A DNA stretch of 64,000 bases, taken from NCBI GenBank assembly GCA_030295235.1, contig AP026123.1, positions 2,108,001-2,172,000 on the forward strand. The letters are read 5' to 3'. The stretch is from Fistulifera solaris. Its lineage: Eukaryota > Bacillariophyta > Bacillariophyceae > Naviculales > Stauroneidaceae. Each line of letters starts with the position of its first letter. Positions within the stretch are counted from its first letter, which is position 1. Positions 22,970-34,153 of this stretch are shown piece after piece. A program made the position numbers and the translations under genes. The notes beneath the pieces are model-generated. The model was not told where the DNA came from and searched no databases. It saw nothing but the letters and a program-made list of their open reading frames with translations.

Positions 22970-23905
22970 TCATATTTCCACCGTCCGCAAGACTAGCTCC
23001 CGCAGCTCGCCGGGATTTCTCGCAGCTGTCTGAAACGAGATGGGGAGTTCCGCAGTTTCGAGGTCAAACGTTGTCTTCCCGAGCAAGATTTCATCGGCAT
23101 AGTTGGCACGAATAACAAGACCAGCAGGCCCGATAAGGGCAACCGCGGCCTGTTGAACATCGAAATCTTCTCCCAAAACAGTTGACATCGTACGACACGC
23201 TAGGCCCCTTAGGTCCTTCGAGAATTCGTCTTCATTTAGCAGTTTCTTCAAAAATTCGCACTCGGCAATAAGCTCGCCGATTGGGTTTACCCACCAGTGA
23301 GGCAACTCAACCTCGTGACAACGGCTTAACTCTTTGTAGCGTCTCTCTTCGGCACGATATGCCTCAAAATTATCCATCTCATGACGTATCTTTTCTACCA
23401 TTCTTGTAGCTTCAAAATCGAGAGCATTGATATTATCGTAGATGCATTCCGATAAGGAATCAAGCGAGCTACCAGCGTGACAAGGAGAAGGAAAAGACAC
23501 AGGGACAGAAAGTGTAATGCATTCCTCGTTCTCGCAGAGAACAGCTTCAATGTCCAGATGCTTTTCATCCATATCAAGAACCTGAACCTTTTCGATGTTA
23601 TCTAATCGAATTGCGCGATCGGGAGGGCTAAAAGCCACTGCTAATCTGGCGAGGGACGCAACGAAGTTCTTTGATATGCTTTCGGCGAGCTGGTTGCAGG
23701 GAGAACTCGTTCTTGCGTACTTGTTGATATACAAGCTGCTCCCTACAGAATCGATTTCCTCAAAGCGTTCTCCATCAGAAGAAAAGATGAGGGCGTCTCG
23801 AGAACATAACGTCCTTTTTCGGAATGCTAACTTGTTTGTATGACCATGGAAGGAGGAGGAAGAAACCGAGAAGAGAACTACAATGATCACAGTTACGTAA
23901 TGCAT
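22970..23905 (-). CDS. Secretory-leader protein of unknown function (311 aa)
   Basis: An intact frame from ATG at 23905. The first ~20 residues (MHYVTVIIVVLFSVSSSSFH) form a clear hydrophobic signal peptide ending in a Ser-Phe context, as in diatom plastid or ER leaders, although the SSSF motif is not a perfect ASAFAP. The mature part has a region around residues 75-135 with beta-like alternation (VQVLDMDEKHLDIEAVL, CITLSVPVSFPSPC) and a C-terminal helical half with EFLKKLLNEDEFSKDLRG and ALIGPAGLVIRANYADE. There is no membrane anchor after the leader. I cannot assign a family. It is transcribed in the same direction as the TyrRS gene upstream, with 443 bp between them. Confidence 0.6.
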   Translation of the reverse strand: MHYVTVIIVVLFSVSSSSFHGHTNKLAFRKRTLCSRDALIFSSDGERFEEIDSVGSSLYINKYARTSSPCNQLAESISKNFVASLARLAVAFSPPDRAIRLDNIEKVQVLDMDEKHLDIEAVLCENEECITLSVPVSFPSPCHAGSSLDSLSECIYDNINALDFEATRMVEKIRHEMDNFEAYRAEERRYKELSRCHEVELPHWWVNPIGELIAECEFLKKLLNEDEFSKDLRGLACRTMSTVLGEDFDVQQAAVALIGPAGLVIRANYADEILLGKTTFDLETAELPISFQTAARNPGELRELVLRTVEI

Positions 23906-24348
23906 TTAGAAACTTCGATGTATCCAACAGAACTGAAAAACAAGGTCGCCTTTAATTAGATGAAATAAAGATGGGGGGTTCATGAAGTGAGTTTAAACCA
24001 TCTTTCATCACAACACGGAACATCATCTCAAAAAAATCCAAGTTCCGGACGATCTTGAAGGCAAAAGGTGCAACGTCAGCACCACTATAGCGAAAAATGT
24101 ACAAGACATCATTCGTGACCTCATCATGACATCATCGTGACAACAGGACATTGCTGCTAAGGAACAGCAAAGATTAGTTAGTTGTACCGGTACGGCTTAG
24201 CCGAGCCAGATTTTCCGTTATTCAGAAGAACACTACCAGGTATTTTTGTCCATTGCTTTTCATACACTATTCGTAGGCCAAGATATTTTTAAGACCAGTG
24301 TAGATCTGGTTGAAGCAATTTTATTTTCTACCAGCGACAGTCCTAACA
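23906..24348. other. Intergenic region, nothing specific seen
   Basis: It lies between two minus-strand genes. Repeated catcatgacatcatcgtgac-like text near 24120-24140 is the only visible low-complexity feature. Confidence 0.4.
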
Positions 24349-25828
24349 TCACTTGAATTCAACCACTCCTGCTCTCTTCTTTCCGGCACGCAATGTGATT
24401 TCTTTTGAGTCTCCAAAATCCGCTAAAGTGAGCATTGCGCTTTCGTCTTCTAACTTCTTCGAATCACCAAGTCTTGCTCCTCCACCTTGAATCAATCTTC
24501 TTGCCTCTTTCTTGGTACTAGCCAATCCCAGATCTACAAAGATATCTGCAAGCCGCATGCCCTTTTCAAGATCAGTCGCTTTCACCACTACTCGCGGCAG
24601 ACTTTCTGTGGATTCACCCGACCCAGCAAACATAGTTTTAACTGTTTCATGAATGACAGGTAGACATTCTTTACCATGCAAAAGCGCTGTGGCTTCGTCT
24701 GCAAGGACAATCTTCGCCTTGTTTATATCAGCGCCTTGCAACTTTTCAAGCTCGGCAATCTGTTCCAAAGGCAGCTCCGTAAATAATTTGAGAAATTTAA
24801 CGACATCGTCATCAGCCGTATTCCTCCAAAATTGCCAATAGTCGTATTCCGAAAGCTTGGAAGAGTTGAGCCAGACGGCTCCGTTCGCAGTCTTTCCCAT
24901 CTTCTTTCCGTCTGATGTCGTCATCAATGGGGCTGTCAAGGCAAACAGCTGAGCACCTTCAATGCGACGTCCTAGCTCTGTACCAGACACCATGTTGCCC
25001 CACTGATCACTTCCGCCAAGTTGCAGTATAGTATTGTATCGTCGGTAGAGTTCCAAGAAATCGTACGCCTGTAGGATCATGTAGTTGAATTCCAGAAAAC
25101 TCAATGGGGCCTCTCGTGCAAGCCTTTGCTTTACTGATTCGAACGACAACATGCGATTTATTGTGAAATGCGTTCCGTAGTCCCGAAGAAATTGCAGATA
25201 CTTCAGCTCACTTAGCCAATCATCATTATTGACAGTCACCGCATCCGTCGGATTCGTGTCGCCGAACACAAGGAACTTTTGAAAGACGCTGCTGATTCCT
25301 TCAATGTTCTTTTGAATCGCCTCTTCGGTCAACATAGCTCGGGACTCGTCCTTCCCAGTAGGGTCACCTACTTTCGTTGTCCCTCCCCCGACGAGCACAA
25401 TGGGCTTGTGCCCGGATTTTTGCAAGTGCCGAAGAATCATAATTTGCAGCAACGATCCAACATGCAAGGAATCCGCGGTCGCATCGAATCCCAAATACGC
25501 GGCCTGCGTGCCTTCGCACAGCTTGGCGTCCAGTTCGGTGATTCCGGTACACTGATGAAGAAAGCCTCTATCGCGTAACGTCTGAAGGAAAGGAGACTTT
25601 ATTTTGGACAGAGCATCCGCCTCGCGTGCGTAAATAGAAGAACTCTCTTCATTATTATTCGAATTACTTCCCGAGTCTTTCGCCAGTTCGCTTTCAGTAA
25701 CCGCAGTGAAAAGACGATGGAAGGATGCTGATCGGCCCCCTTGCGATAATGGATGTGTAAGAGTGAGCCAGACGGAAATGAGCCAGCGCGCAAGTCAATG
25801 TGAGAAGCTGTGGCATGGCGAGCTTCAT
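24349..25828 (-). CDS. Organellar tyrosyl-tRNA synthetase (bacterial type)
   Basis: Charges tRNA-Tyr in mitochondrion and/or plastid. The class I core is clear: GFDATADSLHVGSLLQIM carries the HIGH-equivalent HVGS; GGGTTKVGDPTGKDESR and YDFLELYRRY with GGSDQWGNM bind tyrosine and ATP; KKMGKT is the KMSKS-equivalent. The C-terminal S4-like RNA-binding part includes GLASTKKEARRLIQGGGARLG. The start is taken as ATG at 25828, MKLAMPQLLTLTCALAHFR, a hydrophobic leader followed by ASFHRLFTAVTESELA. This leader joins the enzyme only if the five-base C run (G on the coding strand) at 25736-25740 is one base shorter. Without it the first in-frame region lacks an ATG before GFDATAD. The leader suggests secretory-route plastid or dual targeting. 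The PhoD-like gene diverges upstream. Confidence 0.9.
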
Positions 25829-26270
25829 TTTACGCAAAAAGATCGTGCTGCTGCGGAGATGATTTAATAAGCGAGGTCAATTGTTTTTTGGTTATCTTTC
25901 GCTTTGATCAAGAAATAATAATGATGAAACGCGCTCGTCGATTGTAATGGGTTGATATTGGTGCGGTGATGTGTTGGCAGGAATGTGCGCGAACGCGATG
26001 AAGCACAAAAACGTTTTCATTCGTCATCCATGGGACAGCAGGACAGACAAGCCTTAAAACAAACCAATTAAGTGTCTTACCGGTAAGAAGCCTCCTTGCG
26101 TTGCGTGTCTCGTGCGACCGGTGTGAGCGTGATGAGATGCGACATGCGACGCGATGATAAACATGAGCGAGGCATTTTTGTTCCTTAAAGCAACAATTAT
26201 TTCTGCTCTATGACACATTGAATTGACAAAGGATGTTCATCTAGTCTAGGTAACACATTTCGGCCAGTAC
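25829..26270. promoter_or_regulatory. Divergent promoter region TyrRS / PhoD-like
   Basis: About 440 bp shared by two divergent genes. It holds a perfect 12-bp palindrome cttaccggtaag at 26076-26087 and a gatgcgacatgcgacgcgat repeat near 26133-26156. No coding sequence is evident. Confidence 0.4.
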
Positions 26271-27725
26271 ATGATCAAACCAGTGAAAAGTGACGACGAA
26301 GAAGTGCACGACGATGGACCGGCTTCTGCTCCTAGCGGGCACGATTACGCCTCCGTCAATGATCCTCATCGACACAGGCATTACAATTCGTATTTTCAAG
26401 CATCGGTGACGCTGAATATAGCATTGATTCTGTCCTCGATATTCATGTCCGTACTTATTCACAAGATGGCTAGAGAGAGCGCTTCTTCCGAACACAGCAA
26501 TGAATACTCATCATTTCCAGAGCTTCGTTGGAGGCCTCTTCCCGATGAAAAGGAAGTCATTCACCGTGTTGCGTTCGGTAGCTGCAGCTCGCAACGCATG
26601 CCGCAACCGTACTGGGATATTGTGACTGTCTTTGAACCGGATATTCTGCTTCTCATGGGGGATAATGTTTACGGAGATTGCGAACCTTTACCATCCAACA
26701 ATACACCCGTCGATCCCATTGCCGTGGAGAAGGCTTGTGCACCACTGGAACAGGCTTACCGAGACATGGCCAACCATCCTTCCGTGCAAGGCGCTGCTGG
26801 CCGTATCCCTGTATTTGCGACGTTAGACGACCACGACTACGGTATCAGTGATGCGAATACGTTCAATCCTTACAAGGATGTGGCCCGGGAACTCTTTCGT
26901 GATTTTTTCAATATTAATGATTTACCCATTGACGGCGTATATCGTTCGAAGACCTGGGGACCCACAGGACAAAGACTTCAAGTAATCCTGCTCGATACGC
27001 GGTACTCTCGCAGTCCATTTCGTACAACCGGAGACCCCACCATGCCTTTCGAGCCGCATCAAGATGAATCGTCTACAAACGCGAACGACACTTTGTCGGA
27101 ATCGAAACGAATGCTGTCTGATGAGCAGTGGACATGGCTGGAAGCACGCCTTTCCGAACCGGCTGATTTAAGAGTTATAGTGAGCTCTATACAAGTTCTC
27201 AATTCGGTAACCCCCTTTGAGTGCTGGCGTCACATTCCTGCAGAACAAACGCGTTTTATCAACCTTATTCGAAGCAAAAGTGCGCTTTTACTTTCAGGTG
27301 ATCGTAAGTAGTATCCGCTTTGTTATTTTGACAATCTTGTGCTTTTGTCTCCAGGGCACTAATCATTGCATAACGTTGACTTGACAGGCCATGTTGGCGG
27401 CTTCTACTGGAATGAAGATGGAACCATCATTCAAGAAGTGACAGCATCATCTTGGACGCACACCATTCCCTATGGTGCTTTTGACAATTGTTCCTCGGCA
27501 AGTGAATGCGATGAAAATGACCCGATGCGAGACGGAGACTTTGTGAGGGACAACCATTTTGGCAGTTTAGAAATTGATTGGGAGAACCACACGGCTGTCG
27601 TTGCCCTTCGCCGTGCACAGAGCTCTTACGGAACTCCATACTTTCATGTATTAAGTCCGGTTCGCTTGAAGAAAAGCGATGCTGGTGATATCATAGACGA
27701 AAGAACGATAACTTTTCCATTTTAG
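26271..27725 (+). CDS. PhoD-like metallophosphatase, membrane-anchored, one intron
   Basis: Probably a phosphomonoesterase or phosphodiesterase of the PhoD/alkaline phosphatase D fold, possibly for scavenging phosphate from esters. Motifs in order: FGSCSSQRMPQPYWD, LLMGDNVYGD (metal-binding Asp and Asn), LDDHDYG, RYSRSPF and, across the intron, LLSGDRHVGGFYW (metal-binding His). A single transmembrane segment at about residues 44-64 (ASVTLNIALILSSIFMSVLI) follows an acidic cytosolic tail, so the enzyme domain should face the lumen or outside (type II). The intron is 27304-27387 (84 nt, GTAAGTAG...TTGACAG), splitting the Arg of GDRH. The stop is TAG at 27723-27725, only about 55 bp from the 3' end of the convergent PHD gene. 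There are no frame breaks. Confidence 0.85.
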
Positions 27726-27781
27726 TTTTGATTATTACATTAAAGAGCTATAGATTTCCTAGCTGCCTCACGGCTCGTTAT

Positions 27782-30518
27782 TCAGACTTTTGATTCGCCC
27801 ACGGTCGGCTTTTGATCCATAGATGAGGTTTTTGTTTCTGCGTCCTTTTCTTGTAGACAAGCCTCCAACCCGGCAAGCTGGGACTCCAAGAATCTCGCGT
27901 GATCATCGAGCCGTTCGCGCATTCGGATGAGATGCTCGACTTTTCCCCGCTTGCAGTAGTCGAGCAAAATATCAATATACTTTTGCGGAATGACATCAAC
28001 GCCAAACCGCCGTGATATTTGCATGCACTCTCGAGCTCCGGGTTTTCGACGAGGTACTTTGCCTTCGACTGTCATGACGACGCTCGTCTGTTCGGTCGGA
28101 TTCGAGGCATCTATGCTTAACCCTGAAGCAAAGGGTTGACCAGATCTATTAGTGTCGAGTGCCTTGCTTGACGTGGCTGCTAGATCGTCGCGCAGACCAA
28201 TGCGTGAGCTACTTTGCGGGCTACTTTTTGTGCTCTGAAGTCCTGAGTCGTCGATACGGGCAACCACGACGGCCTCAGGAGTATTTGTGGTTCCAGCTCC
28301 GTCCGCTGACATGCCACCCGAGAATGTCGGTTGCAAAGACAAAGAGCCTCCAGTCGACACCGACCCAGAACTGTCCTGTTGAAGCGTGGCGTAACCTTGA
28401 TAGGTCGTCGGTTCGGTGACTGGTCTTCCTACGCGTAGATGTTGTTCACCTGAACTCAATTCGTCATGGAAAGGACTTCGTTTTAAAGTCCTTCCGCTCC
28501 TGCTCATTGTAACTGATACAGCTCCAGAGACTTCGTCATGAATCTCTTGCTTTCGTCGTAACGTACTGTCGCTAGAGTGTGATGAAGATTTAGCAAAGTT
28601 GTCTGCGTCTCGGGAAGAACTTGACTTGCGACCTCTCGACGACCCATCTTTCAGAGCTTTTCGTTGAGACCCAACGGCTTTATTCGCCGCTGGAGGCCGC
28701 CCCCGCTTTCGAGGCTGCTCCGGTGTTGATGCCTTCGGAGTCTTGCTACGACCCCGGCCTGCCCCCGGTGACAGAAATCTTCCGGATGGATCTCTTGGCT
28801 GATCTTGATGATTCGCTCTATGCTCTGTTCCCTTGGCTTTCTGGCGAGAAGGACTGGTCGAGTGCTCACCAGCTCGACTGGATCCCTGAGACTTCCACTT
28901 GCCCCGTGTTTCCACTCTTGATGAAGTTCTACCAATACGTTTTTCTTCGGATTGTGCGCAATTGGGACAGAACCACTTCTTCTTAGGAACTGCTTTAAGC
29001 GGCGGATCAAGGCAGAACGTGTGATATTCGTCGTCGCACCGATCGCACAACAAAAGCTTCGTTTGATGGTGTTTTCCAAAACAAACGCGACAAGCGCAGA
29101 AACAACATACTTTGATGTACGGATCATCGCCACAAAAGTTGCACCAAACGTCATCCTGATTGTGATCGCGGTGGGTGGGAGTTCTACTCTCTGCATTTCC
29201 GTTAGTACTTGCAGAGTCGTCATCGGAAGTGTCCGACTCCGAATCGACAGTTTTCTTTGCACGAACGTCGTCCGATTCCCATTTGCTCGCAGGACACAGT
29301 TGCGGATCATACAATGTCGGTTGCTTTCGTGCCCGCTTTGCACGTCCTTGCGAATCGTCGGTGTCAGCAGACAATGCAGTCGGAGTCTTCTCAGGTGTTT
29401 CTTTGTTCGTAGGGGTGCTAGATTCTTCCTTGCTATGAATACGTTTCTTTGAAAGTGTATCATTATTTTCCATCGTGTTTTGAATAGCAACGCCATTTTC
29501 ATCACTTTGGGGCTCAGCTACAGGCGCGCTTTCTTGCAGAATCGACTTTGCATCGGGTTTTGGTTCGTTCCCTCTTCGCTTCTCTGTCTCCTTGACGCGC
29601 CTACACCTATTACGAAGTCTAGCCATCATTCGCACTGCTGCAGCCGCTTGACGACGTGTTTTCGAATTCTTCGGCTCCGTTGACAGAACACAGTACGAGC
29701 ATCTCCATGCCTTATCTTCTGGCGGGGTCGTCATGGTCGGTCGGACACACGTTTTATGAAAGTGCAAGTTGCATTCGCTGCAAGTGACGAACTCCCCTGG
29801 CTCATCGCATACACTACAGAGATGCTCATTTCGTGCATCACTTTTCTTCGCCAATGACGTGATTTCGCAAGATTGCAAAGACAGATCTTCCGTATCCTCT
29901 TCCTCTTCTTCCTCGTCGTCCTCGGATTCGTCTTTGTTGCGGATCGTCTCCTCATCCGCACGTTGGGCGTCGAGCTTCTCGAGGAGATACTCGTAAAACG
30001 CAATGGCGTGTTCGGTGTTCGTCTTGCGACCCGGACCGGCTTTCGGAGTGAACGGATTCCGGCGCTTGGCACGCACCAACGACGCGCGGATGCTGGCGAT
30101 CTTCTTCTCGCGTGAGGAGCCGAGGTGTCCCAAGACATCTTCGGCGTGATCGTCCCACGCATCCGGACGGGGTGCCTGACACAAAAAAGCGTTTGCTGGG
30201 TGTTCCGGAAGACATGTCTTTGAATGAAAGAAACAGATAAGGGTTGGTCTTTTCGTACGAGCCCGTCGAAGGAACGAAGTCAATACTTTGTAAACTTACC
30301 AGGTACGGAGGAAATAAGCCTGCAAACAAGGACCAAGGTTCCTTTTCTGGAGTAGTTATACTGTCCCGATGTAGCGCTTGTACTGTTGAAGCCGTACAAA
30401 GATGTGTTCCAGTAAGAGCGCTCGTCAATGTCTCTGTCCGTAAACCGTAAACGTATGATGTGTCTAAAAAGATCCTGAACTCTATTGCCGTCGGCACAAC
30501 TTTCTGAACGCGGAGCAT
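27782..30518 (-). CDS. Double-PHD-finger chromatin protein
   Basis: Likely a nuclear reader of histone tails. PHD1 (CSVCDEPGEFVTCSECNLHF) is followed by a basic, Arg-rich stretch and a long Ser/Asp-rich linker; PHD2 is an extended finger (CNFCGDDPYIKVCCFCACRV, LLLCDRCDDEYHTFCLDPPL, WFCPNC). An acidic tract (DDEEEEEEDTED) precedes PHD1, and the C-terminal ~90 residues form a helical or coiled-coil region (CMQISRRFGVDVIPQKYIDI, LDDHARFLESQLAG). I place the ATG at 30518 (MLRVQKVVPTAIEF) and an 83-nt intron at 30218-30300 (GTAAGT...TTCAAAG); splicing joins FPPYL to TCLPEHPANAF in phase 0. Upstream in-frame text starts only at GTG. The gene diverges from the first leucine-rich-like family member, whose conserved promoter block lies only about 80 bp from this ATG. 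Confidence 0.82.
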
Positions 30519-30797
30519 TTTTTGTGAACAACGACAACAGAACACCCCAAAGAACAACACGGACACGAAACTATGCTGCACTTGTTTCTTCAGTGAACGA
30601 CGTCATGATTGGCGGGACCTGTCGCTCGTGTCATCACCATGATTGCTTCAAACAAGGCAGACCGCGGCCTTGCGGCGGCCATTCACTCTGAAAAGATTAC
30701 GGCGGCGACGCGCATTGCTTTCCTTTTCGTCGTGTTGCTCGAAAGCAAGTTCCTTTCCGTTCATCTCATTCATTGCTGAAAGATTTCGATCACAACA
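30519..30797 (+). promoter_or_regulatory. Conserved promoter of family member 1, shared with PHD gene
   Basis: It contains acgacgtcat (30597-30606; 192 bp before the ATG at 30798), then ggcgggacct (30611-30620), then gcgcattgctt (30710-30720; 78 bp before ATG). The same blocks in the same order precede both other family members. The ACGT core fits a bZIP/CRE-type site. The preceding cagtgaacg also matches the member-3 promoter. Confidence 0.7.
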
Positions 30798-32579
30798 ATG
30801 AATCACACAAACGAGGCTTACGATCTCTTGAAACCCATTCCAAAGAAAGAATTCACGCTCCGACAGAAGAAACTGTTGGGCTCGGATGAGGAGTTGGAAT
30901 TTTTTGATCTATACGAATTGCGGCGCGAACCCACTCGCCTTGACGAGTTTGACTGGGACACGTACAGATACACTGCTATATGGCGGGAGAATGAAACTGT
31001 CATTCTTTGCACCGACAACATGGAAGATTTTGATTTGTATATGCATTGTTGGACAAGGTTTTTATTTTTTACGATTCAAGACGATTGTGAAAAGATGTGT
31101 TTTGTGATCGACGGGAAAACAGATGCTGCAGTTGCGGAAACGATCACGTTCTTTTGGTCGTTGAAGCAGGAAAGTAACGTCAATGCGTCGCTTCGTGTCC
31201 ATAACCATGAATATGGCAGTGAATGCATTGCGAGCTGCTTCGATTTTGCTACATTACAACCTGAGCAGCTCTCTCATATATTGGACTCCAATCCGGCACG
31301 TGAGATAATTTTGTACTGCGGGAAGTGGACTGTCGAGCAAGCGGTCATACTCGCATCAAGACCTTATCCCTTGCAACTGACTCTCGGAGCGGATCCGTCT
31401 CTCAGTCGTGACCTCTACTATCTCCATGGCTTTTCATTTATGGACGGTGGCACCGAGTTTCTCAGTGTGCTGGAGAAGCGAGAATCGTTCTTTGGCTCCA
31501 TTAGCCTTTTCTATGGCAATGGTCAGAGTAGCCTTGACCACGAGTATGGTACTGGTGATGATCATGTGGTACCTCTTGATTACATCAATCGAGAACGCCT
31601 GTTGAAACTCGACTTAGTTGACGTCGGTGGGCTTCATAACAGTAACCTGACCGAAGAATCTCTCTCTGTTTTCTTTTCTGCCGATGTGAATGCGTTGCAC
31701 TGCATATTAAAGGCGGCAGACTTTGGGCCAGAAGACTTTGAAGCGCTCAACATTGCGTCTAGCGATCTAAGTCTGACAATCTTGTTGCGTCCAGGTAACA
31801 AGTGGGATACGCTTCTGATATCGTTCCTCAATCGATTGGCTCAGTTAGGCCATTTTGAACGATTGACTTTGTCACTTCAGTACGAATATTGGTCCAATCC
31901 GCCTCGACGCGAACCGTCGGATGATGAAAGTTCTGTTGTAGAAGCGTTGATCGGTGCCATTCAGGCCAATCCCAAATTGTCGCATCTGGATTTGGGCGAC
32001 ACATGCGAAAACATACGTTGGAACGTCCACTGCAACACTATTTTTGGGGCCTTGGAGAAGCATGGGGGCATGCGTACGTTTGTCGTTCCAAAGTACAAAT
32101 TTGATTATGAAACACGCATGTATCGTGTCGAGTTTGACTTCTCTTCGTTGGAGCAGCTGCTTTCGCGAAACCGCTACATTGAGGTTTATGAACCTTCTGG
32201 AAAACGGTCTGGAAAACTATTTTCCAATGGACCTACTATCGATAATCTTTATGCGCTGAACCGGTTTTATCGTGGATCGACGCGCCTGGTGGAAGAGTCT
32301 GCATCCTTTCGACCACTGCTGGTCTCCTTGACGCTTGCGAACAATGCTTCGAATATGTTTCAGCGCATTGCACTGTTGCTTGCACACCATACGGACGTGC
32401 TGTGTGAATGGATTCAGGAAATGGATCTAGACACTGCTGATGCTGCCGGATCGGGCACGATGGAGAATGGGCCTACGCTCGCCTCTGTTCCTGCGCCATT
32501 GAATCAGATTCATCCGAAGCGCAAGTCTCGCGCGCGAGCTTCGGGAGCTGCCAAGAAACCGGCTCGTGATCCAAAATGA
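30798..32579 (+). CDS. Leucine-rich-like family protein, member 1 (593 aa, intact)
   Basis: Function unknown. The intact frame begins MNHTNEAYDLLKPIPKKEFT. A short N-terminal motif (ELTxRQKKxL) and YELRREPTRLDEFDWDTYRY are shared with both relatives. The middle part has repeated units with regularly spaced Leu/Ile: FDFATLQPEQLSHILDSNPA, WTVEQAVILASRPYPLQLTL, LLKLDLVDVGGLHNSNL, FEALNIASSDLSLTILLRPG and NPKLSHLDLGDT. They read like irregular leucine-rich repeats of the ribonuclease-inhibitor kind. A conserved block LEQLLSRNRYIEVYEPSGKR and NGPTIDNLYALNRFYRGSTR precedes an HTDVLCEWIQEMDLD segment and a basic tail (KRKSRARASGAAKKPARDPK) that could be a nuclear localisation signal. There is no leader or membrane span. 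It lies in tandem with member 2. Confidence 0.75.
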   Translation: MNHTNEAYDLLKPIPKKEFTLRQKKLLGSDEELEFFDLYELRREPTRLDEFDWDTYRYTAIWRENETVILCTDNMEDFDLYMHCWTRFLFFTIQDDCEKMCFVIDGKTDAAVAETITFFWSLKQESNVNASLRVHNHEYGSECIASCFDFATLQPEQLSHILDSNPAREIILYCGKWTVEQAVILASRPYPLQLTLGADPSLSRDLYYLHGFSFMDGGTEFLSVLEKRESFFGSISLFYGNGQSSLDHEYGTGDDHVVPLDYINRERLLKLDLVDVGGLHNSNLTEESLSVFFSADVNALHCILKAADFGPEDFEALNIASSDLSLTILLRPGNKWDTLLISFLNRLAQLGHFERLTLSLQYEYWSNPPRREPSDDESSVVEALIGAIQANPKLSHLDLGDTCENIRWNVHCNTIFGALEKHGGMRTFVVPKYKFDYETRMYRVEFDFSSLEQLLSRNRYIEVYEPSGKRSGKLFSNGPTIDNLYALNRFYRGSTRLVEESASFRPLLVSLTLANNASNMFQRIALLLAHHTDVLCEWIQEMDLDTADAAGSGTMENGPTLASVPAPLNQIHPKRKSRARASGAAKKPARDPK

Positions 32580-33949
32580 GACATCAGTGTTCCTACAAAC
32601 TGGTTTTACATAGCATACCCATTACTTAGGACTACTTTCAGATCACATCTAATGCTACTAACATCTAACATATACTTATCGGCATCGCTCATCACAGTCG
32701 CGCCGTATTGGAATGAATCTAAAGTACGAATGGCGGCTAAACTCGATTAGAACTTTGTGGGTTGTTCCCAAAACTGCGATTCTTGGAAAGGATATTCACC
32801 AATGAACTGCCATCGCAGGCTACCAGCCCTTTCAATACAATGTTTCCGTGCATTTCACCTTACGGATCGTCTGGTTGGATACTCCGTTTGATGTTTGTTA
32901 CTTTCACAATTCAAAAAGTCTCTTTTGACTAGCTGTGTTGGTCGACAACAAGGTACGCGCATAAACTTGTCTCCCGCCGTGAGAATTAGTTTTGAATCGC
33001 CAAAGTCGTGCGATTTGTGGATTGAATCGAAATAAAACCAATAAAACAACCATCGCATCGACAAAAGATAAAATCAAATGAGATCAAAATCAACGTCGTT
33101 CGAGACGAGGCGGAACCAAATATTGTCGCGCATGCGCTGTTATGGCTGTCGTCTCCGGTTATAGACGTAAACAGAGAAACGTGCGACTCTCTCTCAGGGG
33201 GCTGTCATTCGATCTCATGTCGACTCACGGACATCAATAAACTCGAGACAGTCGCATTTATCATAAGCTACAGTACTCATGCCTGAGTTTTAAACTGTAA
33301 CAGATTTCTCGCCTGTCGTCCATTTTTGACGTTTTCTACGATAAGCGATGATGTAAATGGCCGTTGTGGCGTTCGACGCTGCTGGTATAGTCATCGAATC
33401 ATCTCAATCCTGAATAGACCATGTAGCTTCGCAAGTTGTCGATTAAAGTATTAAAAAAGTTCGAGAAGAATCGTCCAGTGAATGATTTCGGCAAAGAGAG
33501 ATGACAGATCACATCATTACGTGCTTCGATTGGATTTCCTGCTAACGACGTTACTCGTTTCTCTCACAACCGCCCGCAAATCCGTCGACAGGCATCAAGG
33601 AACGAGAGCAAATGACAAGTAGTTGCTGCTGTAACTGGTATTTGTGTTGGCACAGTAAGCATTTCTCCGGAGTAACAATCAGTTGCAACGACCTCATTCT
33701 TTATCTTTCATGATGCCGGCGACGCGGTGCGAGGTGCGAGATCGTCTTGATGCGATGGCGATCGCGATGAGACACTGATGTCAGTGACCTCAATCTTGAA
33801 GGGACTCAATGTTCTGGCTAAACCGTAACCTTACTGTTACTTGTAAACGCAAAAATCATCGCATGCAGCGCATTACCAGGTAACCAAGAAGCAACAATAA
33901 ACGCAACACCGCAAAGAACAATAAAGAACTTCAACAAGAAAGCATGCGA
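32580..33949. other. Intergenic region between tandem family members, no gene seen
   Basis: The first bases after the stop (acatagcatac-cattac) match the 3' flank of member 2, so the duplication included some 3' untranslated sequence. The remainder, about 1.3 kb, has only short unconvincing open frames and small palindromes such as gcgatcgc near 33766. Confidence 0.45.
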
Positions 33950-34153
33950 CTCACTCTACGACGTCATCCCTTGCGGGATCTCCCGCCTTGCTTCACTTGA
34001 GAGAGTGCGGTCTCAACGGTGCGGCAGCCTTTATCAGCGGTCTTATTTCTTTCGTTTGTGATCGTTTTCGCTCTGCGGCGCGCATTGCTTCGCCTTGACA
34101 AAGAATAGTAGACTACATTTACGTTGTATCCATCTCTTTCGAACGATCTAAAG
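33950..34153 (+). promoter_or_regulatory. Conserved promoter of family member 2
   Basis: The acgacgtcat block is at 33957-33966 (197 bp before the ATG), tgcgggatct follows at about 33971-33980, and gcgcattgctt is at 34080-34090 (74 bp before the ATG at 34154). A gcggtctta block near 34036 also matches the member-3 promoter. Confidence 0.7.

Noticed and set aside
34124-34153. Upstream extension of family member 2
   Set aside because: It begins at a non-ATG codon; the ATG at 34154 aligns with the starts of both relatives.
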